DNA from: Novosphingobium sp. FKTRR1 | Lineage (GTDB): Bacteria > Pseudomonadota > Alphaproteobacteria > Sphingomonadales > Sphingomonadaceae | Assembly (NCBI RefSeq): GCF_020404405.1 | Contig: NZ_JAIZDA010000015.1 | Span: 52,137-116,136, forward strand | Reading direction: 5' to 3' | Length of the DNA stretch: 64,000 bases | Shown: positions 1 to 9,607 of the stretch, piece by piece | Layout of the letters: every line of letters starts with the position of its first letter | How positions within the stretch are numbered: position 1 is the first letter of the stretch | Made by a program: the position numbers and the translations under genes | Notes under the pieces: model-generated | The model's input: the letters and a program-made list of their open reading frames with translations, nothing else | Databases searched by the model: none | Told to the model about the DNA's origin: nothing

Positions 1-1239
1 GTCGGCCTCGAACCGGGCGACGCGGTTGCGTGCAGCGGCGACGGCCGCTTCGGCCACACGCCATTCGGCGTCGGCTCCGGCCTGTTCGGCCACCTTTTGC
101 GCCAGTGCCAGTTCGGCAGCGCGCGCTGCCTGATCGGCGGCGTCTTGGGCGGTGACGAGCGCGGGACGGCGGGCTGCCGCCTCTGCCAGCGCCTGCTCGG
201 CGCTGCCCAGATCACCTTCCAGCCGGGCGAGCGCGCTGGCCGCATCGGTCGTCAGCCGGTCGGCCTGTGCGCGGTCGGCGGCGATGCGCTGCACTTGCCG
301 GTCGATGTCCGCGAGGCGCTGTTCTGCCCCTTCGAGTTGCGCGGTCAGCCCGGCCAGCCGCTGGTCGAGTGCGGCGGCATCCTGCCTGCGATCGAATTGC
401 ACTTCGCGCGCTTCGCTCAGCGCCGCTTGCGCGTGATGCTGCGCCGCTTGAGCGGCGTTTGCGGCGCCTTGAGCTTCGGTCACGGCGGCTTCGGCTGCCT
501 GCGCCTCGGCGCGAGCGGCATCGGCGGCGGCGGCGGCATCGCGCCAGCGGGCAAAGATCAGTCGCGCCTCGGCGACCTTGATCTTGTCTGCCACGGCGCG
601 ATAGCGTTCGGCCGCGCGCGCCTGACGGCGCAGAGTGGTGATCTGGCTTTCCAGCCCGCCCAGCAGGTCGACCAGCCGCGCAAGGTTGGCCTCGGTGGCG
701 CGCAGGCGATTTTCGGCATCGCGACGCCGCACATGCAACCCGGCGATGCCCGCCGCTTCTTCGAGCATCATCCGCCGTTCAGCGGGCTTGGCGGCGATGA
801 CCGCAGCAATGCGGCCTTGGCTGACCAGTGCCGGGCTGTGCGCCCCGGTGGCAGCATCGGCAAAGACCAGCGCCACGTCGCGCGCGCGCACATCCTTGCC
901 GTTGAGGCGATAGGCGCTGCCCGCGCCGCGCTCGATCCGGCGGACGACTTCCAGTTCACCGGCCCATGGTCCTTGCGGGTCGGTCTCGCAGGTCAGCGTG
1001 ACTTCGGCAAAGGCGCGCGCCGGGCGGCTGGCGGTGCCGGCAAAGATCACGTCCTCCATCCCGCCGCCGCGCAAGGATCGCGCCGAGCTTTCGCCCATGA
1101 CCCAGCGGATCGCTTCGAGCAGGTTGGACTTGCCGCAGCCGTTGGGGCCGACCACGCCGGTCAGGCCCGGCGCGATGTGCAGTTCGGCGGGTTCGACAAA
1201 GCTTTTGAAGCCCGACAGCTTGAGCCGTCGGAACTGCAT
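1..1239 (-). CDS. smc: Chromosome segregation ATPase SMC (N-terminal 413 residues; 3' end outside window)
   Basis: SMC forms the ATPase core of the bacterial condensin that compacts and segregates chromosomes. The protein opens with the family hallmark MxFxxLxLxGFKSF and a Walker A motif GPNGCGKS at residues 31-38, followed by a long Ala/Arg/Glu-rich coiled-coil arm that is still open when the gene leaves the window at base 1. An upstream in-frame ATG at 1269 exists, but the ATG at 1239 places the conserved N-terminus correctly. It lies 51 bases downstream of the DsbA-like lipoprotein gene and is probably in the same operon. The frame stays open throughout. Identification is secure; only the partial length limits it. 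Confidence 0.95.
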   Translation of the reverse strand, partial: MQFRRLKLSGFKSFVEPAELHIAPGLTGVVGPNGCGKSNLLEAIRWVMGESSARSLRGGGMEDVIFAGTASRPARAFAEVTLTCETDPQGPWAGELEVVRRIERGAGSAYRLNGKDVRARDVALVFADAATGAHSPALVSQGRIAAVIAAKPAERRMMLEEAAGIAGLHVRRRDAENRLRATEANLARLVDLLGGLESQITTLRRQARAAERYRAVADKIKVAEARLIFARWRDAAAAADAARAEAQAAEAAVTEAQGAANAAQAAQHHAQAALSEAREVQFDRRQDAAALDQRLAGLTAQLEGAEQRLADIDRQVQRIAADRAQADRLTTDAASALARLEGDLGSAEQALAEAAARRPALVTAQDAADQAARAAELALAQKVAEQAGADAEWRVAEAAVAAARNRVARFEAD

Positions 1240-1289
1240 CGCCACCCTGTCGCCACCCCCCTCGGTCATGGCGCCTCAGCCCGGCTGGA

Positions 1290-2048
1290 TCAGCGCGCGC
1301 CCGCGCGCTTGAGGATCGGCTCGAGCTGTTCCCAGGTTGCCACGTCAAGGTTGCGGCCGTTGAGGATGAACGAGGGCGTGCCGGTGATCTGGTACTGGTC
1401 GGTAGCCTTCTGCACGCCTTCGGCCAGCGTCGTGGCGGTCTTGGTGTTGGCCAGGCACTGCAGCGCCTGATCCTTGGCCACCCCGCGCGCGGCGAAGAAA
1501 TCGACCAGCCCGCCCCTTGCACCGATCACCGGGAACAGCTTGTCCTCGGACAGGGTGGCGATCGACGGATCCTTGCCCAGCGCTTCGAGACCGGCGAAGA
1601 TATCCTTCTGGTTCGCATAGACCTGTTCGGTCAGCCCATAGAAGGCGTCGGGGCTGCTGCACCGCGTCAGCATGGCCATCGTGGTGTCGTACTTGTCGCG
1701 CACGAAGTTACGGAATTCGAGGCTGACGCGCCCGCTGGCGACATAAGTGTCGCGCAACGTCGGCAGGCCCTTTTCCGAAAACTCGGCACAGTGCGGACAG
1801 GTGAGCGAACCGTATTCGATCAGCTTGAGCGGGGCGTTGGGATTACCCATCAGGTAACCGCCCTCGGGCGTCTGTGTGACCACGTCTGCCCAGGCCTTGC
1901 CCGCAGGCGGAGCGACGGCGGCCAGCGGCGCAGCATCGGCGACGGAAGCGGCGTCATCCTTCTTGCCGCAGGCGCCAAGGCCCAGCGAGAGCGTGAACGC
2001 AAGAGGCAGGGCAAGCAGCAGCGCAAGGCGGTTACGGGCGCGGGTCAT
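1290..2048 (-). CDS. DsbA-family thiol:disulfide oxidoreductase, lipoprotein
   Basis: This 252-residue protein has a lipoprotein signal (hydrophobic stretch, then LGAC with the lipidated Cys at residue 27), so it should be anchored in the cell envelope. A thioredoxin fold with active site CPHC at residues 84-87 follows, and a cis-proline motif (GTPSF) lies near the C-terminus. It probably oxidises or isomerises disulfides in exported proteins. It sits between a second DsbA-like gene (98 bases upstream) and smc. The CPHC motif is that of oxidase-type DsbA proteins; the substrate is unknown. It could also be called DsbA/thioredoxin_4 family. Confidence 0.9.
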   Translation of the reverse strand: MTRARNRLALLLALPLAFTLSLGLGACGKKDDAASVADAAPLAAVAPPAGKAWADVVTQTPEGGYLMGNPNAPLKLIEYGSLTCPHCAEFSEKGLPTLRDTYVASGRVSLEFRNFVRDKYDTTMAMLTRCSSPDAFYGLTEQVYANQKDIFAGLEALGKDPSIATLSEDKLFPVIGARGGLVDFFAARGVAKDQALQCLANTKTATTLAEGVQKATDQYQITGTPSFILNGRNLDVATWEQLEPILKRAGAR

Positions 2049-2146
2049 CGTCGGTCGGGCTTTCCGTTTGCTGGCCGGTCATGAAGGCGACCGGATAAGA
2101 CTGGGAACAGGGTTTGGTATAATGGGATCGTGGACCGGAGCTACGC

Positions 2147-2890
2147 TCAGTGCAGGCGCGCTTCAAGCTGTGGCTTGAGCCCGGCCCAATTGGCGGTTCC
2201 GGCCAGCGGCACGCCGTTGAGCACGAAGGCCGGGGTGCCGCGCACGAAATCCTTTTCGACCGCGTCCTGCGTGTGCCGGGTGGCGCGTTCAGCCAGCGCC
2301 CGATCGGCGAGACAGCGGTCGAGTTCGGGGCGGCCGTAACCGCGTGCCTCCATCAGGTCATACAGCTTCAGGTCGCTGGCGATGGCGCGCATGCGCGTGG
2401 CGAAGTCGGGGTTGGACCAGCGCGCCTTCTGCGCTTCGTTCATGGACATCGCCGGGGCGGTCCATTCGTCCTGTCGGCGCAGCAACATCAGGTGGTTGCC
2501 CAGAAATTTCTCGGGCGGGCCGCATTCGGCGAGCAAGGTGGCGACAACGTCGATCGCGTTGCGCAGGAACGGTCGCACCTCAAGCGCGCCCTTGCCGGTA
2601 TCGATCATGCCGACCTTGAGCGGAACTTCGGATTCCTTGTCGAATTCGGCGCAGTGCGGGCAGGTGTAGCTGATGTAAGTGATCAGCCGGACCGGTGCGG
2701 CAGGGTTGCCAAGGATATAGCTGTCCTGCGGGGTCCGCGTGACTTTGGCGCCCCACCCGCCGCTGGCGACGACGCGCGCTGCGGGCTTGGGCGCCAGGGG
2801 CTTGCGCGCCGGGGCTGCCGCGGTGAGCAGGCCGACGCCAGCCAATGCGGCGATGATCGTGGTCAAGACCTTCAACACGCGGTGCCTCAC
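2147..2890 (-). CDS. Periplasmic DsbA-family thiol oxidoreductase
   Basis: This 247-residue protein has an N-terminal signal sequence (hydrophobic residues about 8-26) without a lipobox. It carries a thioredoxin_4-type domain with CPHC at residues 77-80 and the cis-Pro motif GTPAF near the end. It resembles the downstream lipoprotein in layout, so the two look like diverged paralogues, one soluble and one lipid-anchored. Its start overlaps the stop of the dciA-like gene by 4 bases, which suggests coupled translation. The role is inferred from family: disulfide formation in the periplasm. Confidence 0.9.
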   Translation of the reverse strand: MRHRVLKVLTTIIAALAGVGLLTAAAPARKPLAPKPAARVVASGGWGAKVTRTPQDSYILGNPAAPVRLITYISYTCPHCAEFDKESEVPLKVGMIDTGKGALEVRPFLRNAIDVVATLLAECGPPEKFLGNHLMLLRRQDEWTAPAMSMNEAQKARWSNPDFATRMRAIASDLKLYDLMEARGYGRPELDRCLADRALAERATRHTQDAVEKDFVRGTPAFVLNGVPLAGTANWAGLKPQLEARLH

Positions 2891-3462
2891 TTGCTTTTGT
2901 CCCTGTTTTTGCCTGTCGCCGCTGCGGCGGCTTGCGCATTCACTTCGCCCAAGCTGCGCGCCAGCGATTCGAGCACGGTGCGTAGCTCGGGATCGCCGAT
3001 ATCGCGCAAGCTGTCGCCCAGTTCCATCGGGATCGGCTTGAGCGAAGGCGGTGCGGCGCGGGTAGTCTCAAGCGCGGCTGTGCCTGCCGGTGCCTGAACG
3101 GCGCCTTGCCGCAGCTTGACGCGGGCCACTGCGCGATAGCCGAAGAAGCGGTTAACCCGTTCGATGATCTCGGGCACTACGTGGCTGATCAAGGGAGCAT
3201 GGGCCGGCGTCACTACAAGTTGCAGGATGCCTTCCGACTTTTCACCGGGGGGGAAGCGGATCGATTCGGGGGTGCAGTGCCGGGCATGGCGGGCGCCCAC
3301 GATCTCGGGCCAGCGGGTGACCACGCTTGACTGCACGAAGCCGAACCGGCGGAAGGCGGTACGCCCGATCTGCGGCATCAGGTCGGCAATGGCCTTCGCC
3401 TCACCGCCCCGTGGCCGTTCCCAGACGCGCCCTGCCGCCGGACCCTTGCGTTCACGTTCCAT
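2887..3462 (-). CDS. DUF721/DciA-family protein
   Basis: The protein contains the DUF721 domain (about residues 25-110 from the chosen start), with the typical features of a WPEIVG motif, a basic patch and the L-V-T-P run. DUF721 includes DciA, the replicative-helicase loader of bacteria that lack DnaC/DnaI, and alphaproteobacteria usually carry such a protein. The C-terminal tail is low-complexity and charged. I chose the ATG at 3462 (MERERKG); an ATG five codons upstream (3477) is possible. It is divergent from mutY and heads the dsbA-dsbA-smc gene string. A DNA-related role is expected from the family, but function in this organism is inferred. Confidence 0.8.
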   Translation of the reverse strand: MERERKGPAAGRVWERPRGGEAKAIADLMPQIGRTAFRRFGFVQSSVVTRWPEIVGARHARHCTPESIRFPPGEKSEGILQLVVTPAHAPLISHVVPEIIERVNRFFGYRAVARVKLRQGAVQAPAGTAALETTRAAPPSLKPIPMELGDSLRDIGDPELRTVLESLARSLGEVNAQAAAAATGKNRDKSK

Positions 3463-3491
3463 ATGGCTGCGTCCCATGCCATAGCGACGTC

Positions 3492-4661
3492 ATGCAGACC
3501 AGTGGCAACCCCGTCCAAAACCCCGCCTTTTCCGCTTTGCCTGAAGAGCGAGACATCGCGGCGGCGCTGCTGGCGTGGTACGATGTCAACGCGCGCAGCC
3601 TGCCATGGCGCTGCCCGCCGGGAACCAGGGCGGGATCTTCGGCCAATGCGCCTTTGCCCGATCCCTATCGCGTTTGGCTGTCCGAAGTGATGCTGCAACA
3701 GACCACCGTTGCGGCGGTCGGACCCTATTTTGCGCGCTTTACCGAACGCTGGCCGACTGTAGCGGATCTGGCCGCTGCCGACGACGCCGATGTCATGGCG
3801 GCATGGGCCGGGCTTGGCTATTATGCGCGCGCGCGCAACCTGCTGGCTTGCGCGCGCGAAGTGGCTCGGCTCGGAGCCTTTCCCGATACCGAGGAGGAGT
3901 TGCGCAACCTGCCCGGCCTTGGCGCCTATACCGCCGCGGCGGTGGCGGCGATCGCGTTCGGCCGCCGCGCGGTGGTGGTCGATGCCAATGTCGAGCGGGT
4001 GGTGGCGCGGCTGTTCGCCATCGACACGCCGCTGCCCGGTGCGCGGCCTGCCTTGCGCGCGGCGACCGACAGCATAACCCCCGACCAGCGCGCGGGAGAC
4101 TTCGCACAGGCGATGATGGACCTTGGCGCCAGCCTGTGCAGCGTCAAGGCTCCGCGCTGCCTGCTCTGTCCGTTGCGCCCTGCATGTCGTGCAGCGGCGC
4201 AAGGCAATCCCGAGCGCTTGCCGGTCAAGGCCGTGAAAAAGGCCAAGCCGGTGCGACAGGGCCGCGCTTTCTGGATCGAGCGTGATGGGGCGGTGCTGCT
4301 CGTCACGCGCGCGGGAAAGGGCATGCTGGGTGGCATGCGCGCGCTGCCCGACGATGGCTGGATCGCGCGCGCCGATGGGCACGGCCTCCCGCCAGCGCCC
4401 GGCAACTGGACGGCAGGCGGCGTCGTGAGGCACAGTTTCACCCATTTCGATCTCGAATTGCAATTGATGCTTGGCGATTGGCCCGAAACGATTACTTTGC
4501 CGCCGGAACTGGAGGCGGCGGGAGAATTCTGGCCGCTCGACCGGATCGAACAGGCCGGTTTGCCTACGGTCTTTGCCAAGGCGGCGCGATTGGCGCTGGC
4601 CGGGCAGGATGGTGAGGACAAAAACCGGCCAACGGGCGAAACTTTGGCGGATGGGTGTTGA
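3492..4661 (+). CDS. mutY: A/G-specific adenine DNA glycosylase MutY
   Basis: MutY removes adenine mispaired with 8-oxoguanine. The 389-residue protein shows the catalytic Glu at 65 (LSEVMLQQT), the helix-hairpin-helix LPGLGAYTAAA at about 140-150, catalytic Asp 164 in VVVDANVER, and the 4Fe-4S loop C216-x6-C223-x2-C226-x5-C232. The C-terminal NUDIX-like 8-oxoG recognition domain is present, with the HSFTHF motif. The frame is open upstream to 3327, but the ATG at 3492 gives the normal N-terminus. It is divergent from the DUF721 gene, and the serine hydrolase start lies 7 bases after the stop. Confidence 0.96.
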   Translation: MQTSGNPVQNPAFSALPEERDIAAALLAWYDVNARSLPWRCPPGTRAGSSANAPLPDPYRVWLSEVMLQQTTVAAVGPYFARFTERWPTVADLAAADDADVMAAWAGLGYYARARNLLACAREVARLGAFPDTEEELRNLPGLGAYTAAAVAAIAFGRRAVVVDANVERVVARLFAIDTPLPGARPALRAATDSITPDQRAGDFAQAMMDLGASLCSVKAPRCLLCPLRPACRAAAQGNPERLPVKAVKKAKPVRQGRAFWIERDGAVLLVTRAGKGMLGGMRALPDDGWIARADGHGLPPAPGNWTAGGVVRHSFTHFDLELQLMLGDWPETITLPPELEAAGEFWPLDRIEQAGLPTVFAKAARLALAGQDGEDKNRPTGETLADGC

Positions 4662-4668
4662 AACGGTG

Positions 4669-5991
4669 ATGAACGAGCAGGATTTCCACGCGTTTTCGCG
4701 GCGTTCGTTTTTGCGTGGCGCAGCTCTGGCGGGGGCTGGTCTGGGCGCAGGTGCGGTGTTTCCGCGCGCGGCATGGGCAGCGCTGCCGCCGGGCGAAGCG
4801 GCCTATCCCGCGCTGACCGCGCTGGTCGAAGGCTATGTCGCCAAGGGCACGTTGCCCGGCGTGGTCGCGCTGGTCGGGCGCGGGCAGGACGTGCCGCTGG
4901 CAATCGCGCGCGGCGTGCTGACCAAGGGTGAAACTCTGCCTGCCACCATCGACAGTCTTTACCGCGTCTATTCGATGACCAAACCGGTCACCGGCATGGC
5001 CGCGATGATCCTGATCGATGAAGGCAAGCTTCGGCTGGACCAGCCACTGGCTGATATCCTGCCGAAGTACGCCAAGATGCAGGTTCAGGTGACGCCCGAT
5101 GGCTCGATCACCGATTTGCGGCCGGCCAAGGGCCCGATCACCATCCGGCACTTGCTGACGCATACCGCCGGGCTAGGCTACACGATCATGCAAAAGGGGC
5201 CGATCAAGGACGCCTATGAGGCGGCAGGATTGGTCCCGGCACAAGTCAGCCACAGTGCCATCCCGGGTCTGTCGGTGCCGCACCCGCTGCCCAGCCTCGC
5301 CGAATTTGCCGACAAGCTGGCCGAACAGCCGCTGTTGTATGATCCGGGCACGGTTTGGTCCTATTCGGTCAGCCTCGATCTGCTGGGCCGGGTGATCGAG
5401 GTGGTGTCGGGCAAGCCGTTCGACGCCTTCCTGCAAGAGCGGCTGTTCGATCCGTGTGGAATGACCAGCACCGGCTTCCAGGTACCCGCTTCGCAGGCAG
5501 AGCGGCTGACCACCAACTATGGCATTGTCAACGGCGCGCTGGTGCCGATCGATCCGGCGGCAAAGTCGATCTATCTCGATAAGCCCGCCTACCCCTATGG
5601 CGGCGCCGGTATCGTCACTTCGCCGCGCGATTATGACCGCTTTCTGGCCATGCTGCTGGGCAACGGTGCACTCAACGGTCGGCGCGTGATGAACGAGGCT
5701 GCGGTACGTCTGGGGACGAGCGACCTGTTGCCCGAGGGCACCGATACAACCCGCATCTGGGGTCCGAAAACAGGCTTTGGTGCGGGCGGACGCGTTGGTC
5801 TGGGCGAAGATGCGGGTACTTACGGCTGGTCGGGCGCGGCGGGCACGGTCGGCTTCATCAACTATCGCACGTCGCTGCGCGCGGGCATCTATGTGCAGTA
5901 CATGCCCTCGGGCGCGTTGCCGGTGCAAAGCGATTTCACCAAGGCGCTGCTGGCCGATGTGACCAAGACGGGGATCAAGAAGGCAGCATGA
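4669..5991 (+). CDS. Tat-exported serine hydrolase (beta-lactamase/esterase family, class C-like)
   Basis: The N-terminus carries a twin-arginine signal (SRRSFLRG, Arg 11-12) followed by a hydrophobic run and an A-x-A type cleavage region. The mature part is a class C beta-lactamase-like fold with the SxxK motif S102-M-T-K105 and the YSYS motif that supplies the second catalytic tyrosine. Members include EstB-like esterases, D-aminopeptidases and penicillin-binding relatives, so the substrate cannot be assigned. Length (440 residues) is normal for these esterases. The ATG at 4669 was chosen because it starts the Tat signal; an ATG at 4651 is also in frame. The stop overlaps the nudC start by 4 bases. 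Confidence 0.88.
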   Translation: MNEQDFHAFSRRSFLRGAALAGAGLGAGAVFPRAAWAALPPGEAAYPALTALVEGYVAKGTLPGVVALVGRGQDVPLAIARGVLTKGETLPATIDSLYRVYSMTKPVTGMAAMILIDEGKLRLDQPLADILPKYAKMQVQVTPDGSITDLRPAKGPITIRHLLTHTAGLGYTIMQKGPIKDAYEAAGLVPAQVSHSAIPGLSVPHPLPSLAEFADKLAEQPLLYDPGTVWSYSVSLDLLGRVIEVVSGKPFDAFLQERLFDPCGMTSTGFQVPASQAERLTTNYGIVNGALVPIDPAAKSIYLDKPAYPYGGAGIVTSPRDYDRFLAMLLGNGALNGRRVMNEAAVRLGTSDLLPEGTDTTRIWGPKTGFGAGGRVGLGEDAGTYGWSGAAGTVGFINYRTSLRAGIYVQYMPSGALPVQSDFTKALLADVTKTGIKKAA

Positions 5992-6872
5992 CCGCCACGA
6001 CCATCGCCTTTGCAGGCTCGCCGATCGACCGGGCCGACCATATCCGGGGCGATGCCGTGAAGCTTGCCGCCCTGACCGACTGGCGGGCGCGGTTGCTCAA
6101 GCTTGACGGGCTGGCCCCGGTCATCTCGCCCGAAGGCGGCCTCGAATGGGGCTCGCTGGCCGAAGCCCATCCGGACGCCGAACTGGTGTTTCTGGGGCTG
6201 GATGCGGCAGGCAAGGCGTGCTTTGCCGGGGTTTCTCCGGCGCTGGTGGGCAGTGTCGCACCGCCCGATCCGCGCCTGTGGCAGGTGATGGGCCTGCTGC
6301 CCCCTGCCGATCTGGCGACCTATGGCGGGGCCAAGGCTCTGGTCGACTGGCATGCGCGGCACCGCTTCTGCGCACGCTGCGGCAGCGCCACGGTGATCGC
6401 CAAGGGCGGTTGGCAGCGTTCGTGCACCAGCACCACCTGCAAGGCCGAACATTTCCCGCGCGTCGATCCGGTCACGATCATGACGGTCGAGCATGAGGGC
6501 AACCTCCTGCTCGGTCGCCAGCCGCGCTTCCCGCCGCGCCGCTTTTCAGCGCTGGCCGGGTTCGTCGAACCGGGCGAATCGATCGAAGAAGCGGTGGCGC
6601 GCGAAGTGCATGAAGAGGCGGGGGTACGGGTGCGCGACGTGACTTATGTCGCCAGCCAGCCCTGGCCGTTCCCGTCCTCGCTGATGATCGCCTGCCACGC
6701 CCATGCCGACGACCCTACGCTGACCATCGACACGACCGAACTGGACGATGCGCGCTGGTTCAGCCGCGAGGAAGTGGTCTATGCCATGTCCGGCGCGGAG
6801 GATGGCGGTTTTATCGCCCCGCCGCCCTTCGCGGTGGCGCATCACCTGCTGAAATGGTGGATCGAGCAATGA
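5988..6872 (+). CDS. nudC: NAD(+)/NADH diphosphatase (NudC family)
   Basis: NudC hydrolyses NAD(H) to NMN and AMP and can remove NAD caps from RNA. The 294-residue protein has the zinc ribbon C128-x2-C131-x14-C146-x4-C151, a complete Nudix box at about 191-213 (GFVEPGESIEEAVAREVHEE...) and the SQPWPFPSSLM motif that is the NADH-pyrophosphatase signature. It overlaps the upstream hydrolase (ATGA) and the downstream DsbA-like gene (ATGA), so the three genes appear translationally coupled. Confidence 0.95.
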   Translation: MTATTIAFAGSPIDRADHIRGDAVKLAALTDWRARLLKLDGLAPVISPEGGLEWGSLAEAHPDAELVFLGLDAAGKACFAGVSPALVGSVAPPDPRLWQVMGLLPPADLATYGGAKALVDWHARHRFCARCGSATVIAKGGWQRSCTSTTCKAEHFPRVDPVTIMTVEHEGNLLLGRQPRFPPRRFSALAGFVEPGESIEEAVAREVHEEAGVRVRDVTYVASQPWPFPSSLMIACHAHADDPTLTIDTTELDDARWFSREEVVYAMSGAEDGGFIAPPPFAVAHHLLKWWIEQ

Positions 6873-7582
6873 CCGAAGTGGCCGCCAGCGAAGCTGCAAA
6901 CGTGACCATCGACATCTGGTCCGACGTGATGTGCCCATGGTGCGTCATCGGTACGCGCCAGCTTGAAACGGCACTTGCTGCGCTTGATGGCGAGATTGCG
7001 GCCACCATCCGCTTCCACCCGTTCGAACTGAACCCCGACATGCCGCCCGAGGGTGAGGACCAGCGCGCCCATATTATGCGCAAGTATGGCCGTTCGTCCG
7101 AACAGGCCGCCGACGGGCGCGAGAAGCTGCGCCAGATCGCGGCGCAGGCGGGCTATTCGTTCGATTACACCGGAACAGGTGAGCCGCCCGCCGCGATGAT
7201 GTGGAACACGCGCGCCGCGCACAAGCTGCTGGTCCATGCGCTGCGCGATCTGGGTGCGCAGGCGCAAGTGCGCTTGAAGCACGCGCTGTTCGACGCGCAT
7301 TTCCAGCAGCGGCGCAACGTTTCCGATCCCGAAGTGCTGCTCGACGTGGCCGAACAGGCGGGGCTTGACCGCGCCAAGGCTGCCGCGGCACTGGCCGACG
7401 ACGAACTGACCGCGATCGTCGAGGCGGGGGAACGGCAGGCGTGGGACTGGAATATCACCGGGGTTCCGGCGATGGTCATCAACGGCAAGTTCCTGATCCC
7501 CGGCGCGCAAGACCCGGCGACGTACGCCGGCGCGTTGCGCAAAGTGGTGGCAAGGGAGCGGGAACTGGCCGCACGCGGCTGA
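6869..7582 (+). CDS. DsbA family oxidoreductase, FrnE/2-hydroxychromene-2-carboxylate isomerase-like
   Basis: This 237-residue cytoplasmic protein (no signal peptide) has a DsbA-type thioredoxin fold with the CPWC motif at residues 22-25 and a helical insertion, as in FrnE and HCCA isomerase relatives. FrnE-type proteins are thiol-disulfide oxidoreductases linked to oxidative or metal stress in other bacteria. The ATG at 6869 overlaps the nudC stop in ATGA; an in-frame ATG at 6854 would overlap nudC further. The exact substrate is not visible. Confidence 0.88.
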   Translation: MTEVAASEAANVTIDIWSDVMCPWCVIGTRQLETALAALDGEIAATIRFHPFELNPDMPPEGEDQRAHIMRKYGRSSEQAADGREKLRQIAAQAGYSFDYTGTGEPPAAMMWNTRAAHKLLVHALRDLGAQAQVRLKHALFDAHFQQRRNVSDPEVLLDVAEQAGLDRAKAAAALADDELTAIVEAGERQAWDWNITGVPAMVINGKFLIPGAQDPATYAGALRKVVARERELAARG

Positions 7583-7604
7583 GTTCACGGCCGATCGGTG
7601 CGGG

Positions 7605-7997
7605 TCAGACCAACCCCAGTTTCGCCAGTTCGCTGGCCATGTCCGATGGCAGCAGCTGGGCTTCCTCGCCCGAGGCAAGGTCGGCCGGGCAATCTGCCTC
7701 TTCCAGATAGCGCCAGCCTTGATGCGCCCGCTTCGGGCGCGGGTAGACGTCGATCAGCCGGGTGGCGATGACGATCTCGGTCCGCCCATCGGGCGCTTCT
7801 TCAAAGCCCAGTATCTCGCTGCGCGCGACCAACTGGTGCTTCAGGATCCAGTAGACCGATCCGCCGATCATCTCGTCCGCGCGCTTGGGCCGGTTGCGCG
7901 TGGTCAGCCGCGCAACATCGCCCCGGCTGCGGAACCAGCCATGCACTTCCTCAAGCGATTGTGCGCCATAGGCGACCTTGGTCATGCTCAGCGGCAT
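7605..7997 (-). CDS. DUF1489 family protein
   Basis: A 130-residue cytoplasmic protein matching the alphaproteobacterial DUF1489 family: N-terminal MPLxxxKVAYG, central TRNRPKRADEM-type segment and a conserved aromatic WRYLEEAD motif. The family is often next to genes of general metabolism and has no assigned function. Here it lies 13 bases downstream of mgtE on the same strand and may be cotranscribed. It is convergent with the FrnE-like gene. Confidence 0.8.
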   Translation of the reverse strand: MPLSMTKVAYGAQSLEEVHGWFRSRGDVARLTTRNRPKRADEMIGGSVYWILKHQLVARSEILGFEEAPDGRTEIVIATRLIDVYPRPKRAHQGWRYLEEADCPADLASGEEAQLLPSDMASELAKLGLV

Positions 7998-8010
7998 CGG
8001 TTACGCGCCC

Positions 8011-9492
8011 TCAGACCAATCCGGTGACCACGGCCAGGCCGAGGAACGAGAAGAAGCCCATCACGTCGGTCGCCATCGTCACGAAGACTGCCGAGGACAC
8101 CGCCGGATCGACATTGAGACGGTCGAGCGTGACCGGGACCATGATCCCGGCAAGCCCGGCCACCAGATTGTTGATGATCATCGCCGCGCCGATCACCATA
8201 CCCAGATGCGGATTGCCGAACAGCAGCGCCGTGCCGGTGCCGATCATCAGGCCCAGCGACAGCCCGTTGGCAATCGCGATGCGCAATTCGCGCAGGACCA
8301 TCCGCACGGTGTTGGAACTGGTCAACTGGTTGGTGGCGATGGCGCGCACGACGACGGCCAGCGTCTGGGTTCCGGCATTGCCGCCCATGCCCGACACGAT
8401 CGGCATCAGCACCGCCAGCAGCGCCAATCTGGCGATCGCGCCCTGGAACATGCCGACCACCGAGGACGCGATGATCGCGGTGCCAAGGTTGACCACCAGC
8501 CACGACAGGCGCGTGCGCACCGTCAGCAGGATCGGCTCGTTGATGTCGCCTTCGCCCGCGCCCGACAGGCGCAGGATGTCTTCGCTCGCCTCTTCCTGAA
8601 TGATGTGGACCACGTCGTCGACGGTGATCTGACCGACCAGCCGTCCCGATTCGTCGACCACCGCCGCCGAGATCAGCGCGTACTTCTGGAAGCGCAGCGC
8701 GACCTCTTCCTGATCCATCGTCACCGGGATCAGCGTCTGGTCGCGCTTCATCACATCGGCCAGAGCCACGCCGGGAGGCGCGCGCAGCAGCCACGACAAC
8801 TGGCAGGTGCCGACCGGATGGTGCAGGTGATTGACCACGAACACTTCCCAGAACTCGGTGGCAAGGTCGTCGTCGTCGCGGCGCAGATAATCGAGCAGGT
8901 CGCCGACCGACAGGTGTTCGGGCACCGCGATGAAATCGCGGCTCATCAGGCGCCCGGCGGTCTCTTCGGGATAGGCCAGCGCGCTCTCGATGGCGGCGCG
9001 GTCCTCGGGCTCCATTTCGGCGAGGACGGCCTGCTGGTCCTCCTCGTCCAGATCCTCGATCAGGGCGACGGCGTCGTCCGTCTCCATCTGCTCGGCAAGG
9101 TCGGCGACTTCATCGGGATCGAGTTCTTCGACCAGCTCGTCGCGAACCCAGTCGTTCATTTCGGCGAGCACTTCGCTGCCGAGCAGGTCGTTGATCGCAC
9201 GCGCGAGATCGGCGCGATAGGTGCCGCCGATCAGCTCGAACAAGTCGGCGATGTCTGCCGGGTGCAGCGGCTCGACCAGATCGTAGACGGTGTCGCGGTC
9301 GTCGGCGTCCAGCGCGTCGCACACCTTGCGGATGAACGCGGGCTTCAGCGTGTTGAATTCGTCGAATTCTTCAGGGTCATCGCCGGTCCCGCCGGTGGCC
9401 TGAACGGGCAGGAGCGCTTCGGTCACAGCCTCATCGCCGCCGGTCGTGCCGTCGGCGCGGATGATCTCGTCAGGGTAGGCCGGGCGCTCCAT
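8011..9492 (-). CDS. mgtE: Magnesium transporter MgtE
   Basis: MgtE is a Mg2+-selective channel of the inner membrane. The 493-residue protein shows, in order, the acidic N-terminal superhelical MgtE_N domain (about 60-170), a CBS-domain pair (about 180-310) and the C-terminal five-helix membrane domain with the conserved PIVSGMGGNAGTQ motif. This is the normal length. The frame extends upstream to 9714, but the ATG at 9492 starts a protein of the expected size, and the upstream part overlaps the promoter of the divergent cyclophilin gene. Confidence 0.95.
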   Translation of the reverse strand: MERPAYPDEIIRADGTTGGDEAVTEALLPVQATGGTGDDPEEFDEFNTLKPAFIRKVCDALDADDRDTVYDLVEPLHPADIADLFELIGGTYRADLARAINDLLGSEVLAEMNDWVRDELVEELDPDEVADLAEQMETDDAVALIEDLDEEDQQAVLAEMEPEDRAAIESALAYPEETAGRLMSRDFIAVPEHLSVGDLLDYLRRDDDDLATEFWEVFVVNHLHHPVGTCQLSWLLRAPPGVALADVMKRDQTLIPVTMDQEEVALRFQKYALISAAVVDESGRLVGQITVDDVVHIIQEEASEDILRLSGAGEGDINEPILLTVRTRLSWLVVNLGTAIIASSVVGMFQGAIARLALLAVLMPIVSGMGGNAGTQTLAVVVRAIATNQLTSSNTVRMVLRELRIAIANGLSLGLMIGTGTALLFGNPHLGMVIGAAMIINNLVAGLAGIMVPVTLDRLNVDPAVSSAVFVTMATDVMGFFSFLGLAVVTGLV

Positions 9493-9607
9493 GGGGTGCG
9501 GGATAGGGGGACAGGCGCGGCAAAAGCAACCTCCTTGGGCACCCTCGGTCGACTTTATTGGGGAAGCGCTTATATCGGGGCGAAACAGCAAGGATGGACC
9601 TGCCCAA

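Noticed and set aside
97..1470. 457-codon plus-strand frame at the left edge
   Set aside because: Antisense to smc, whose Walker A and N-terminal motif are unmistakable.
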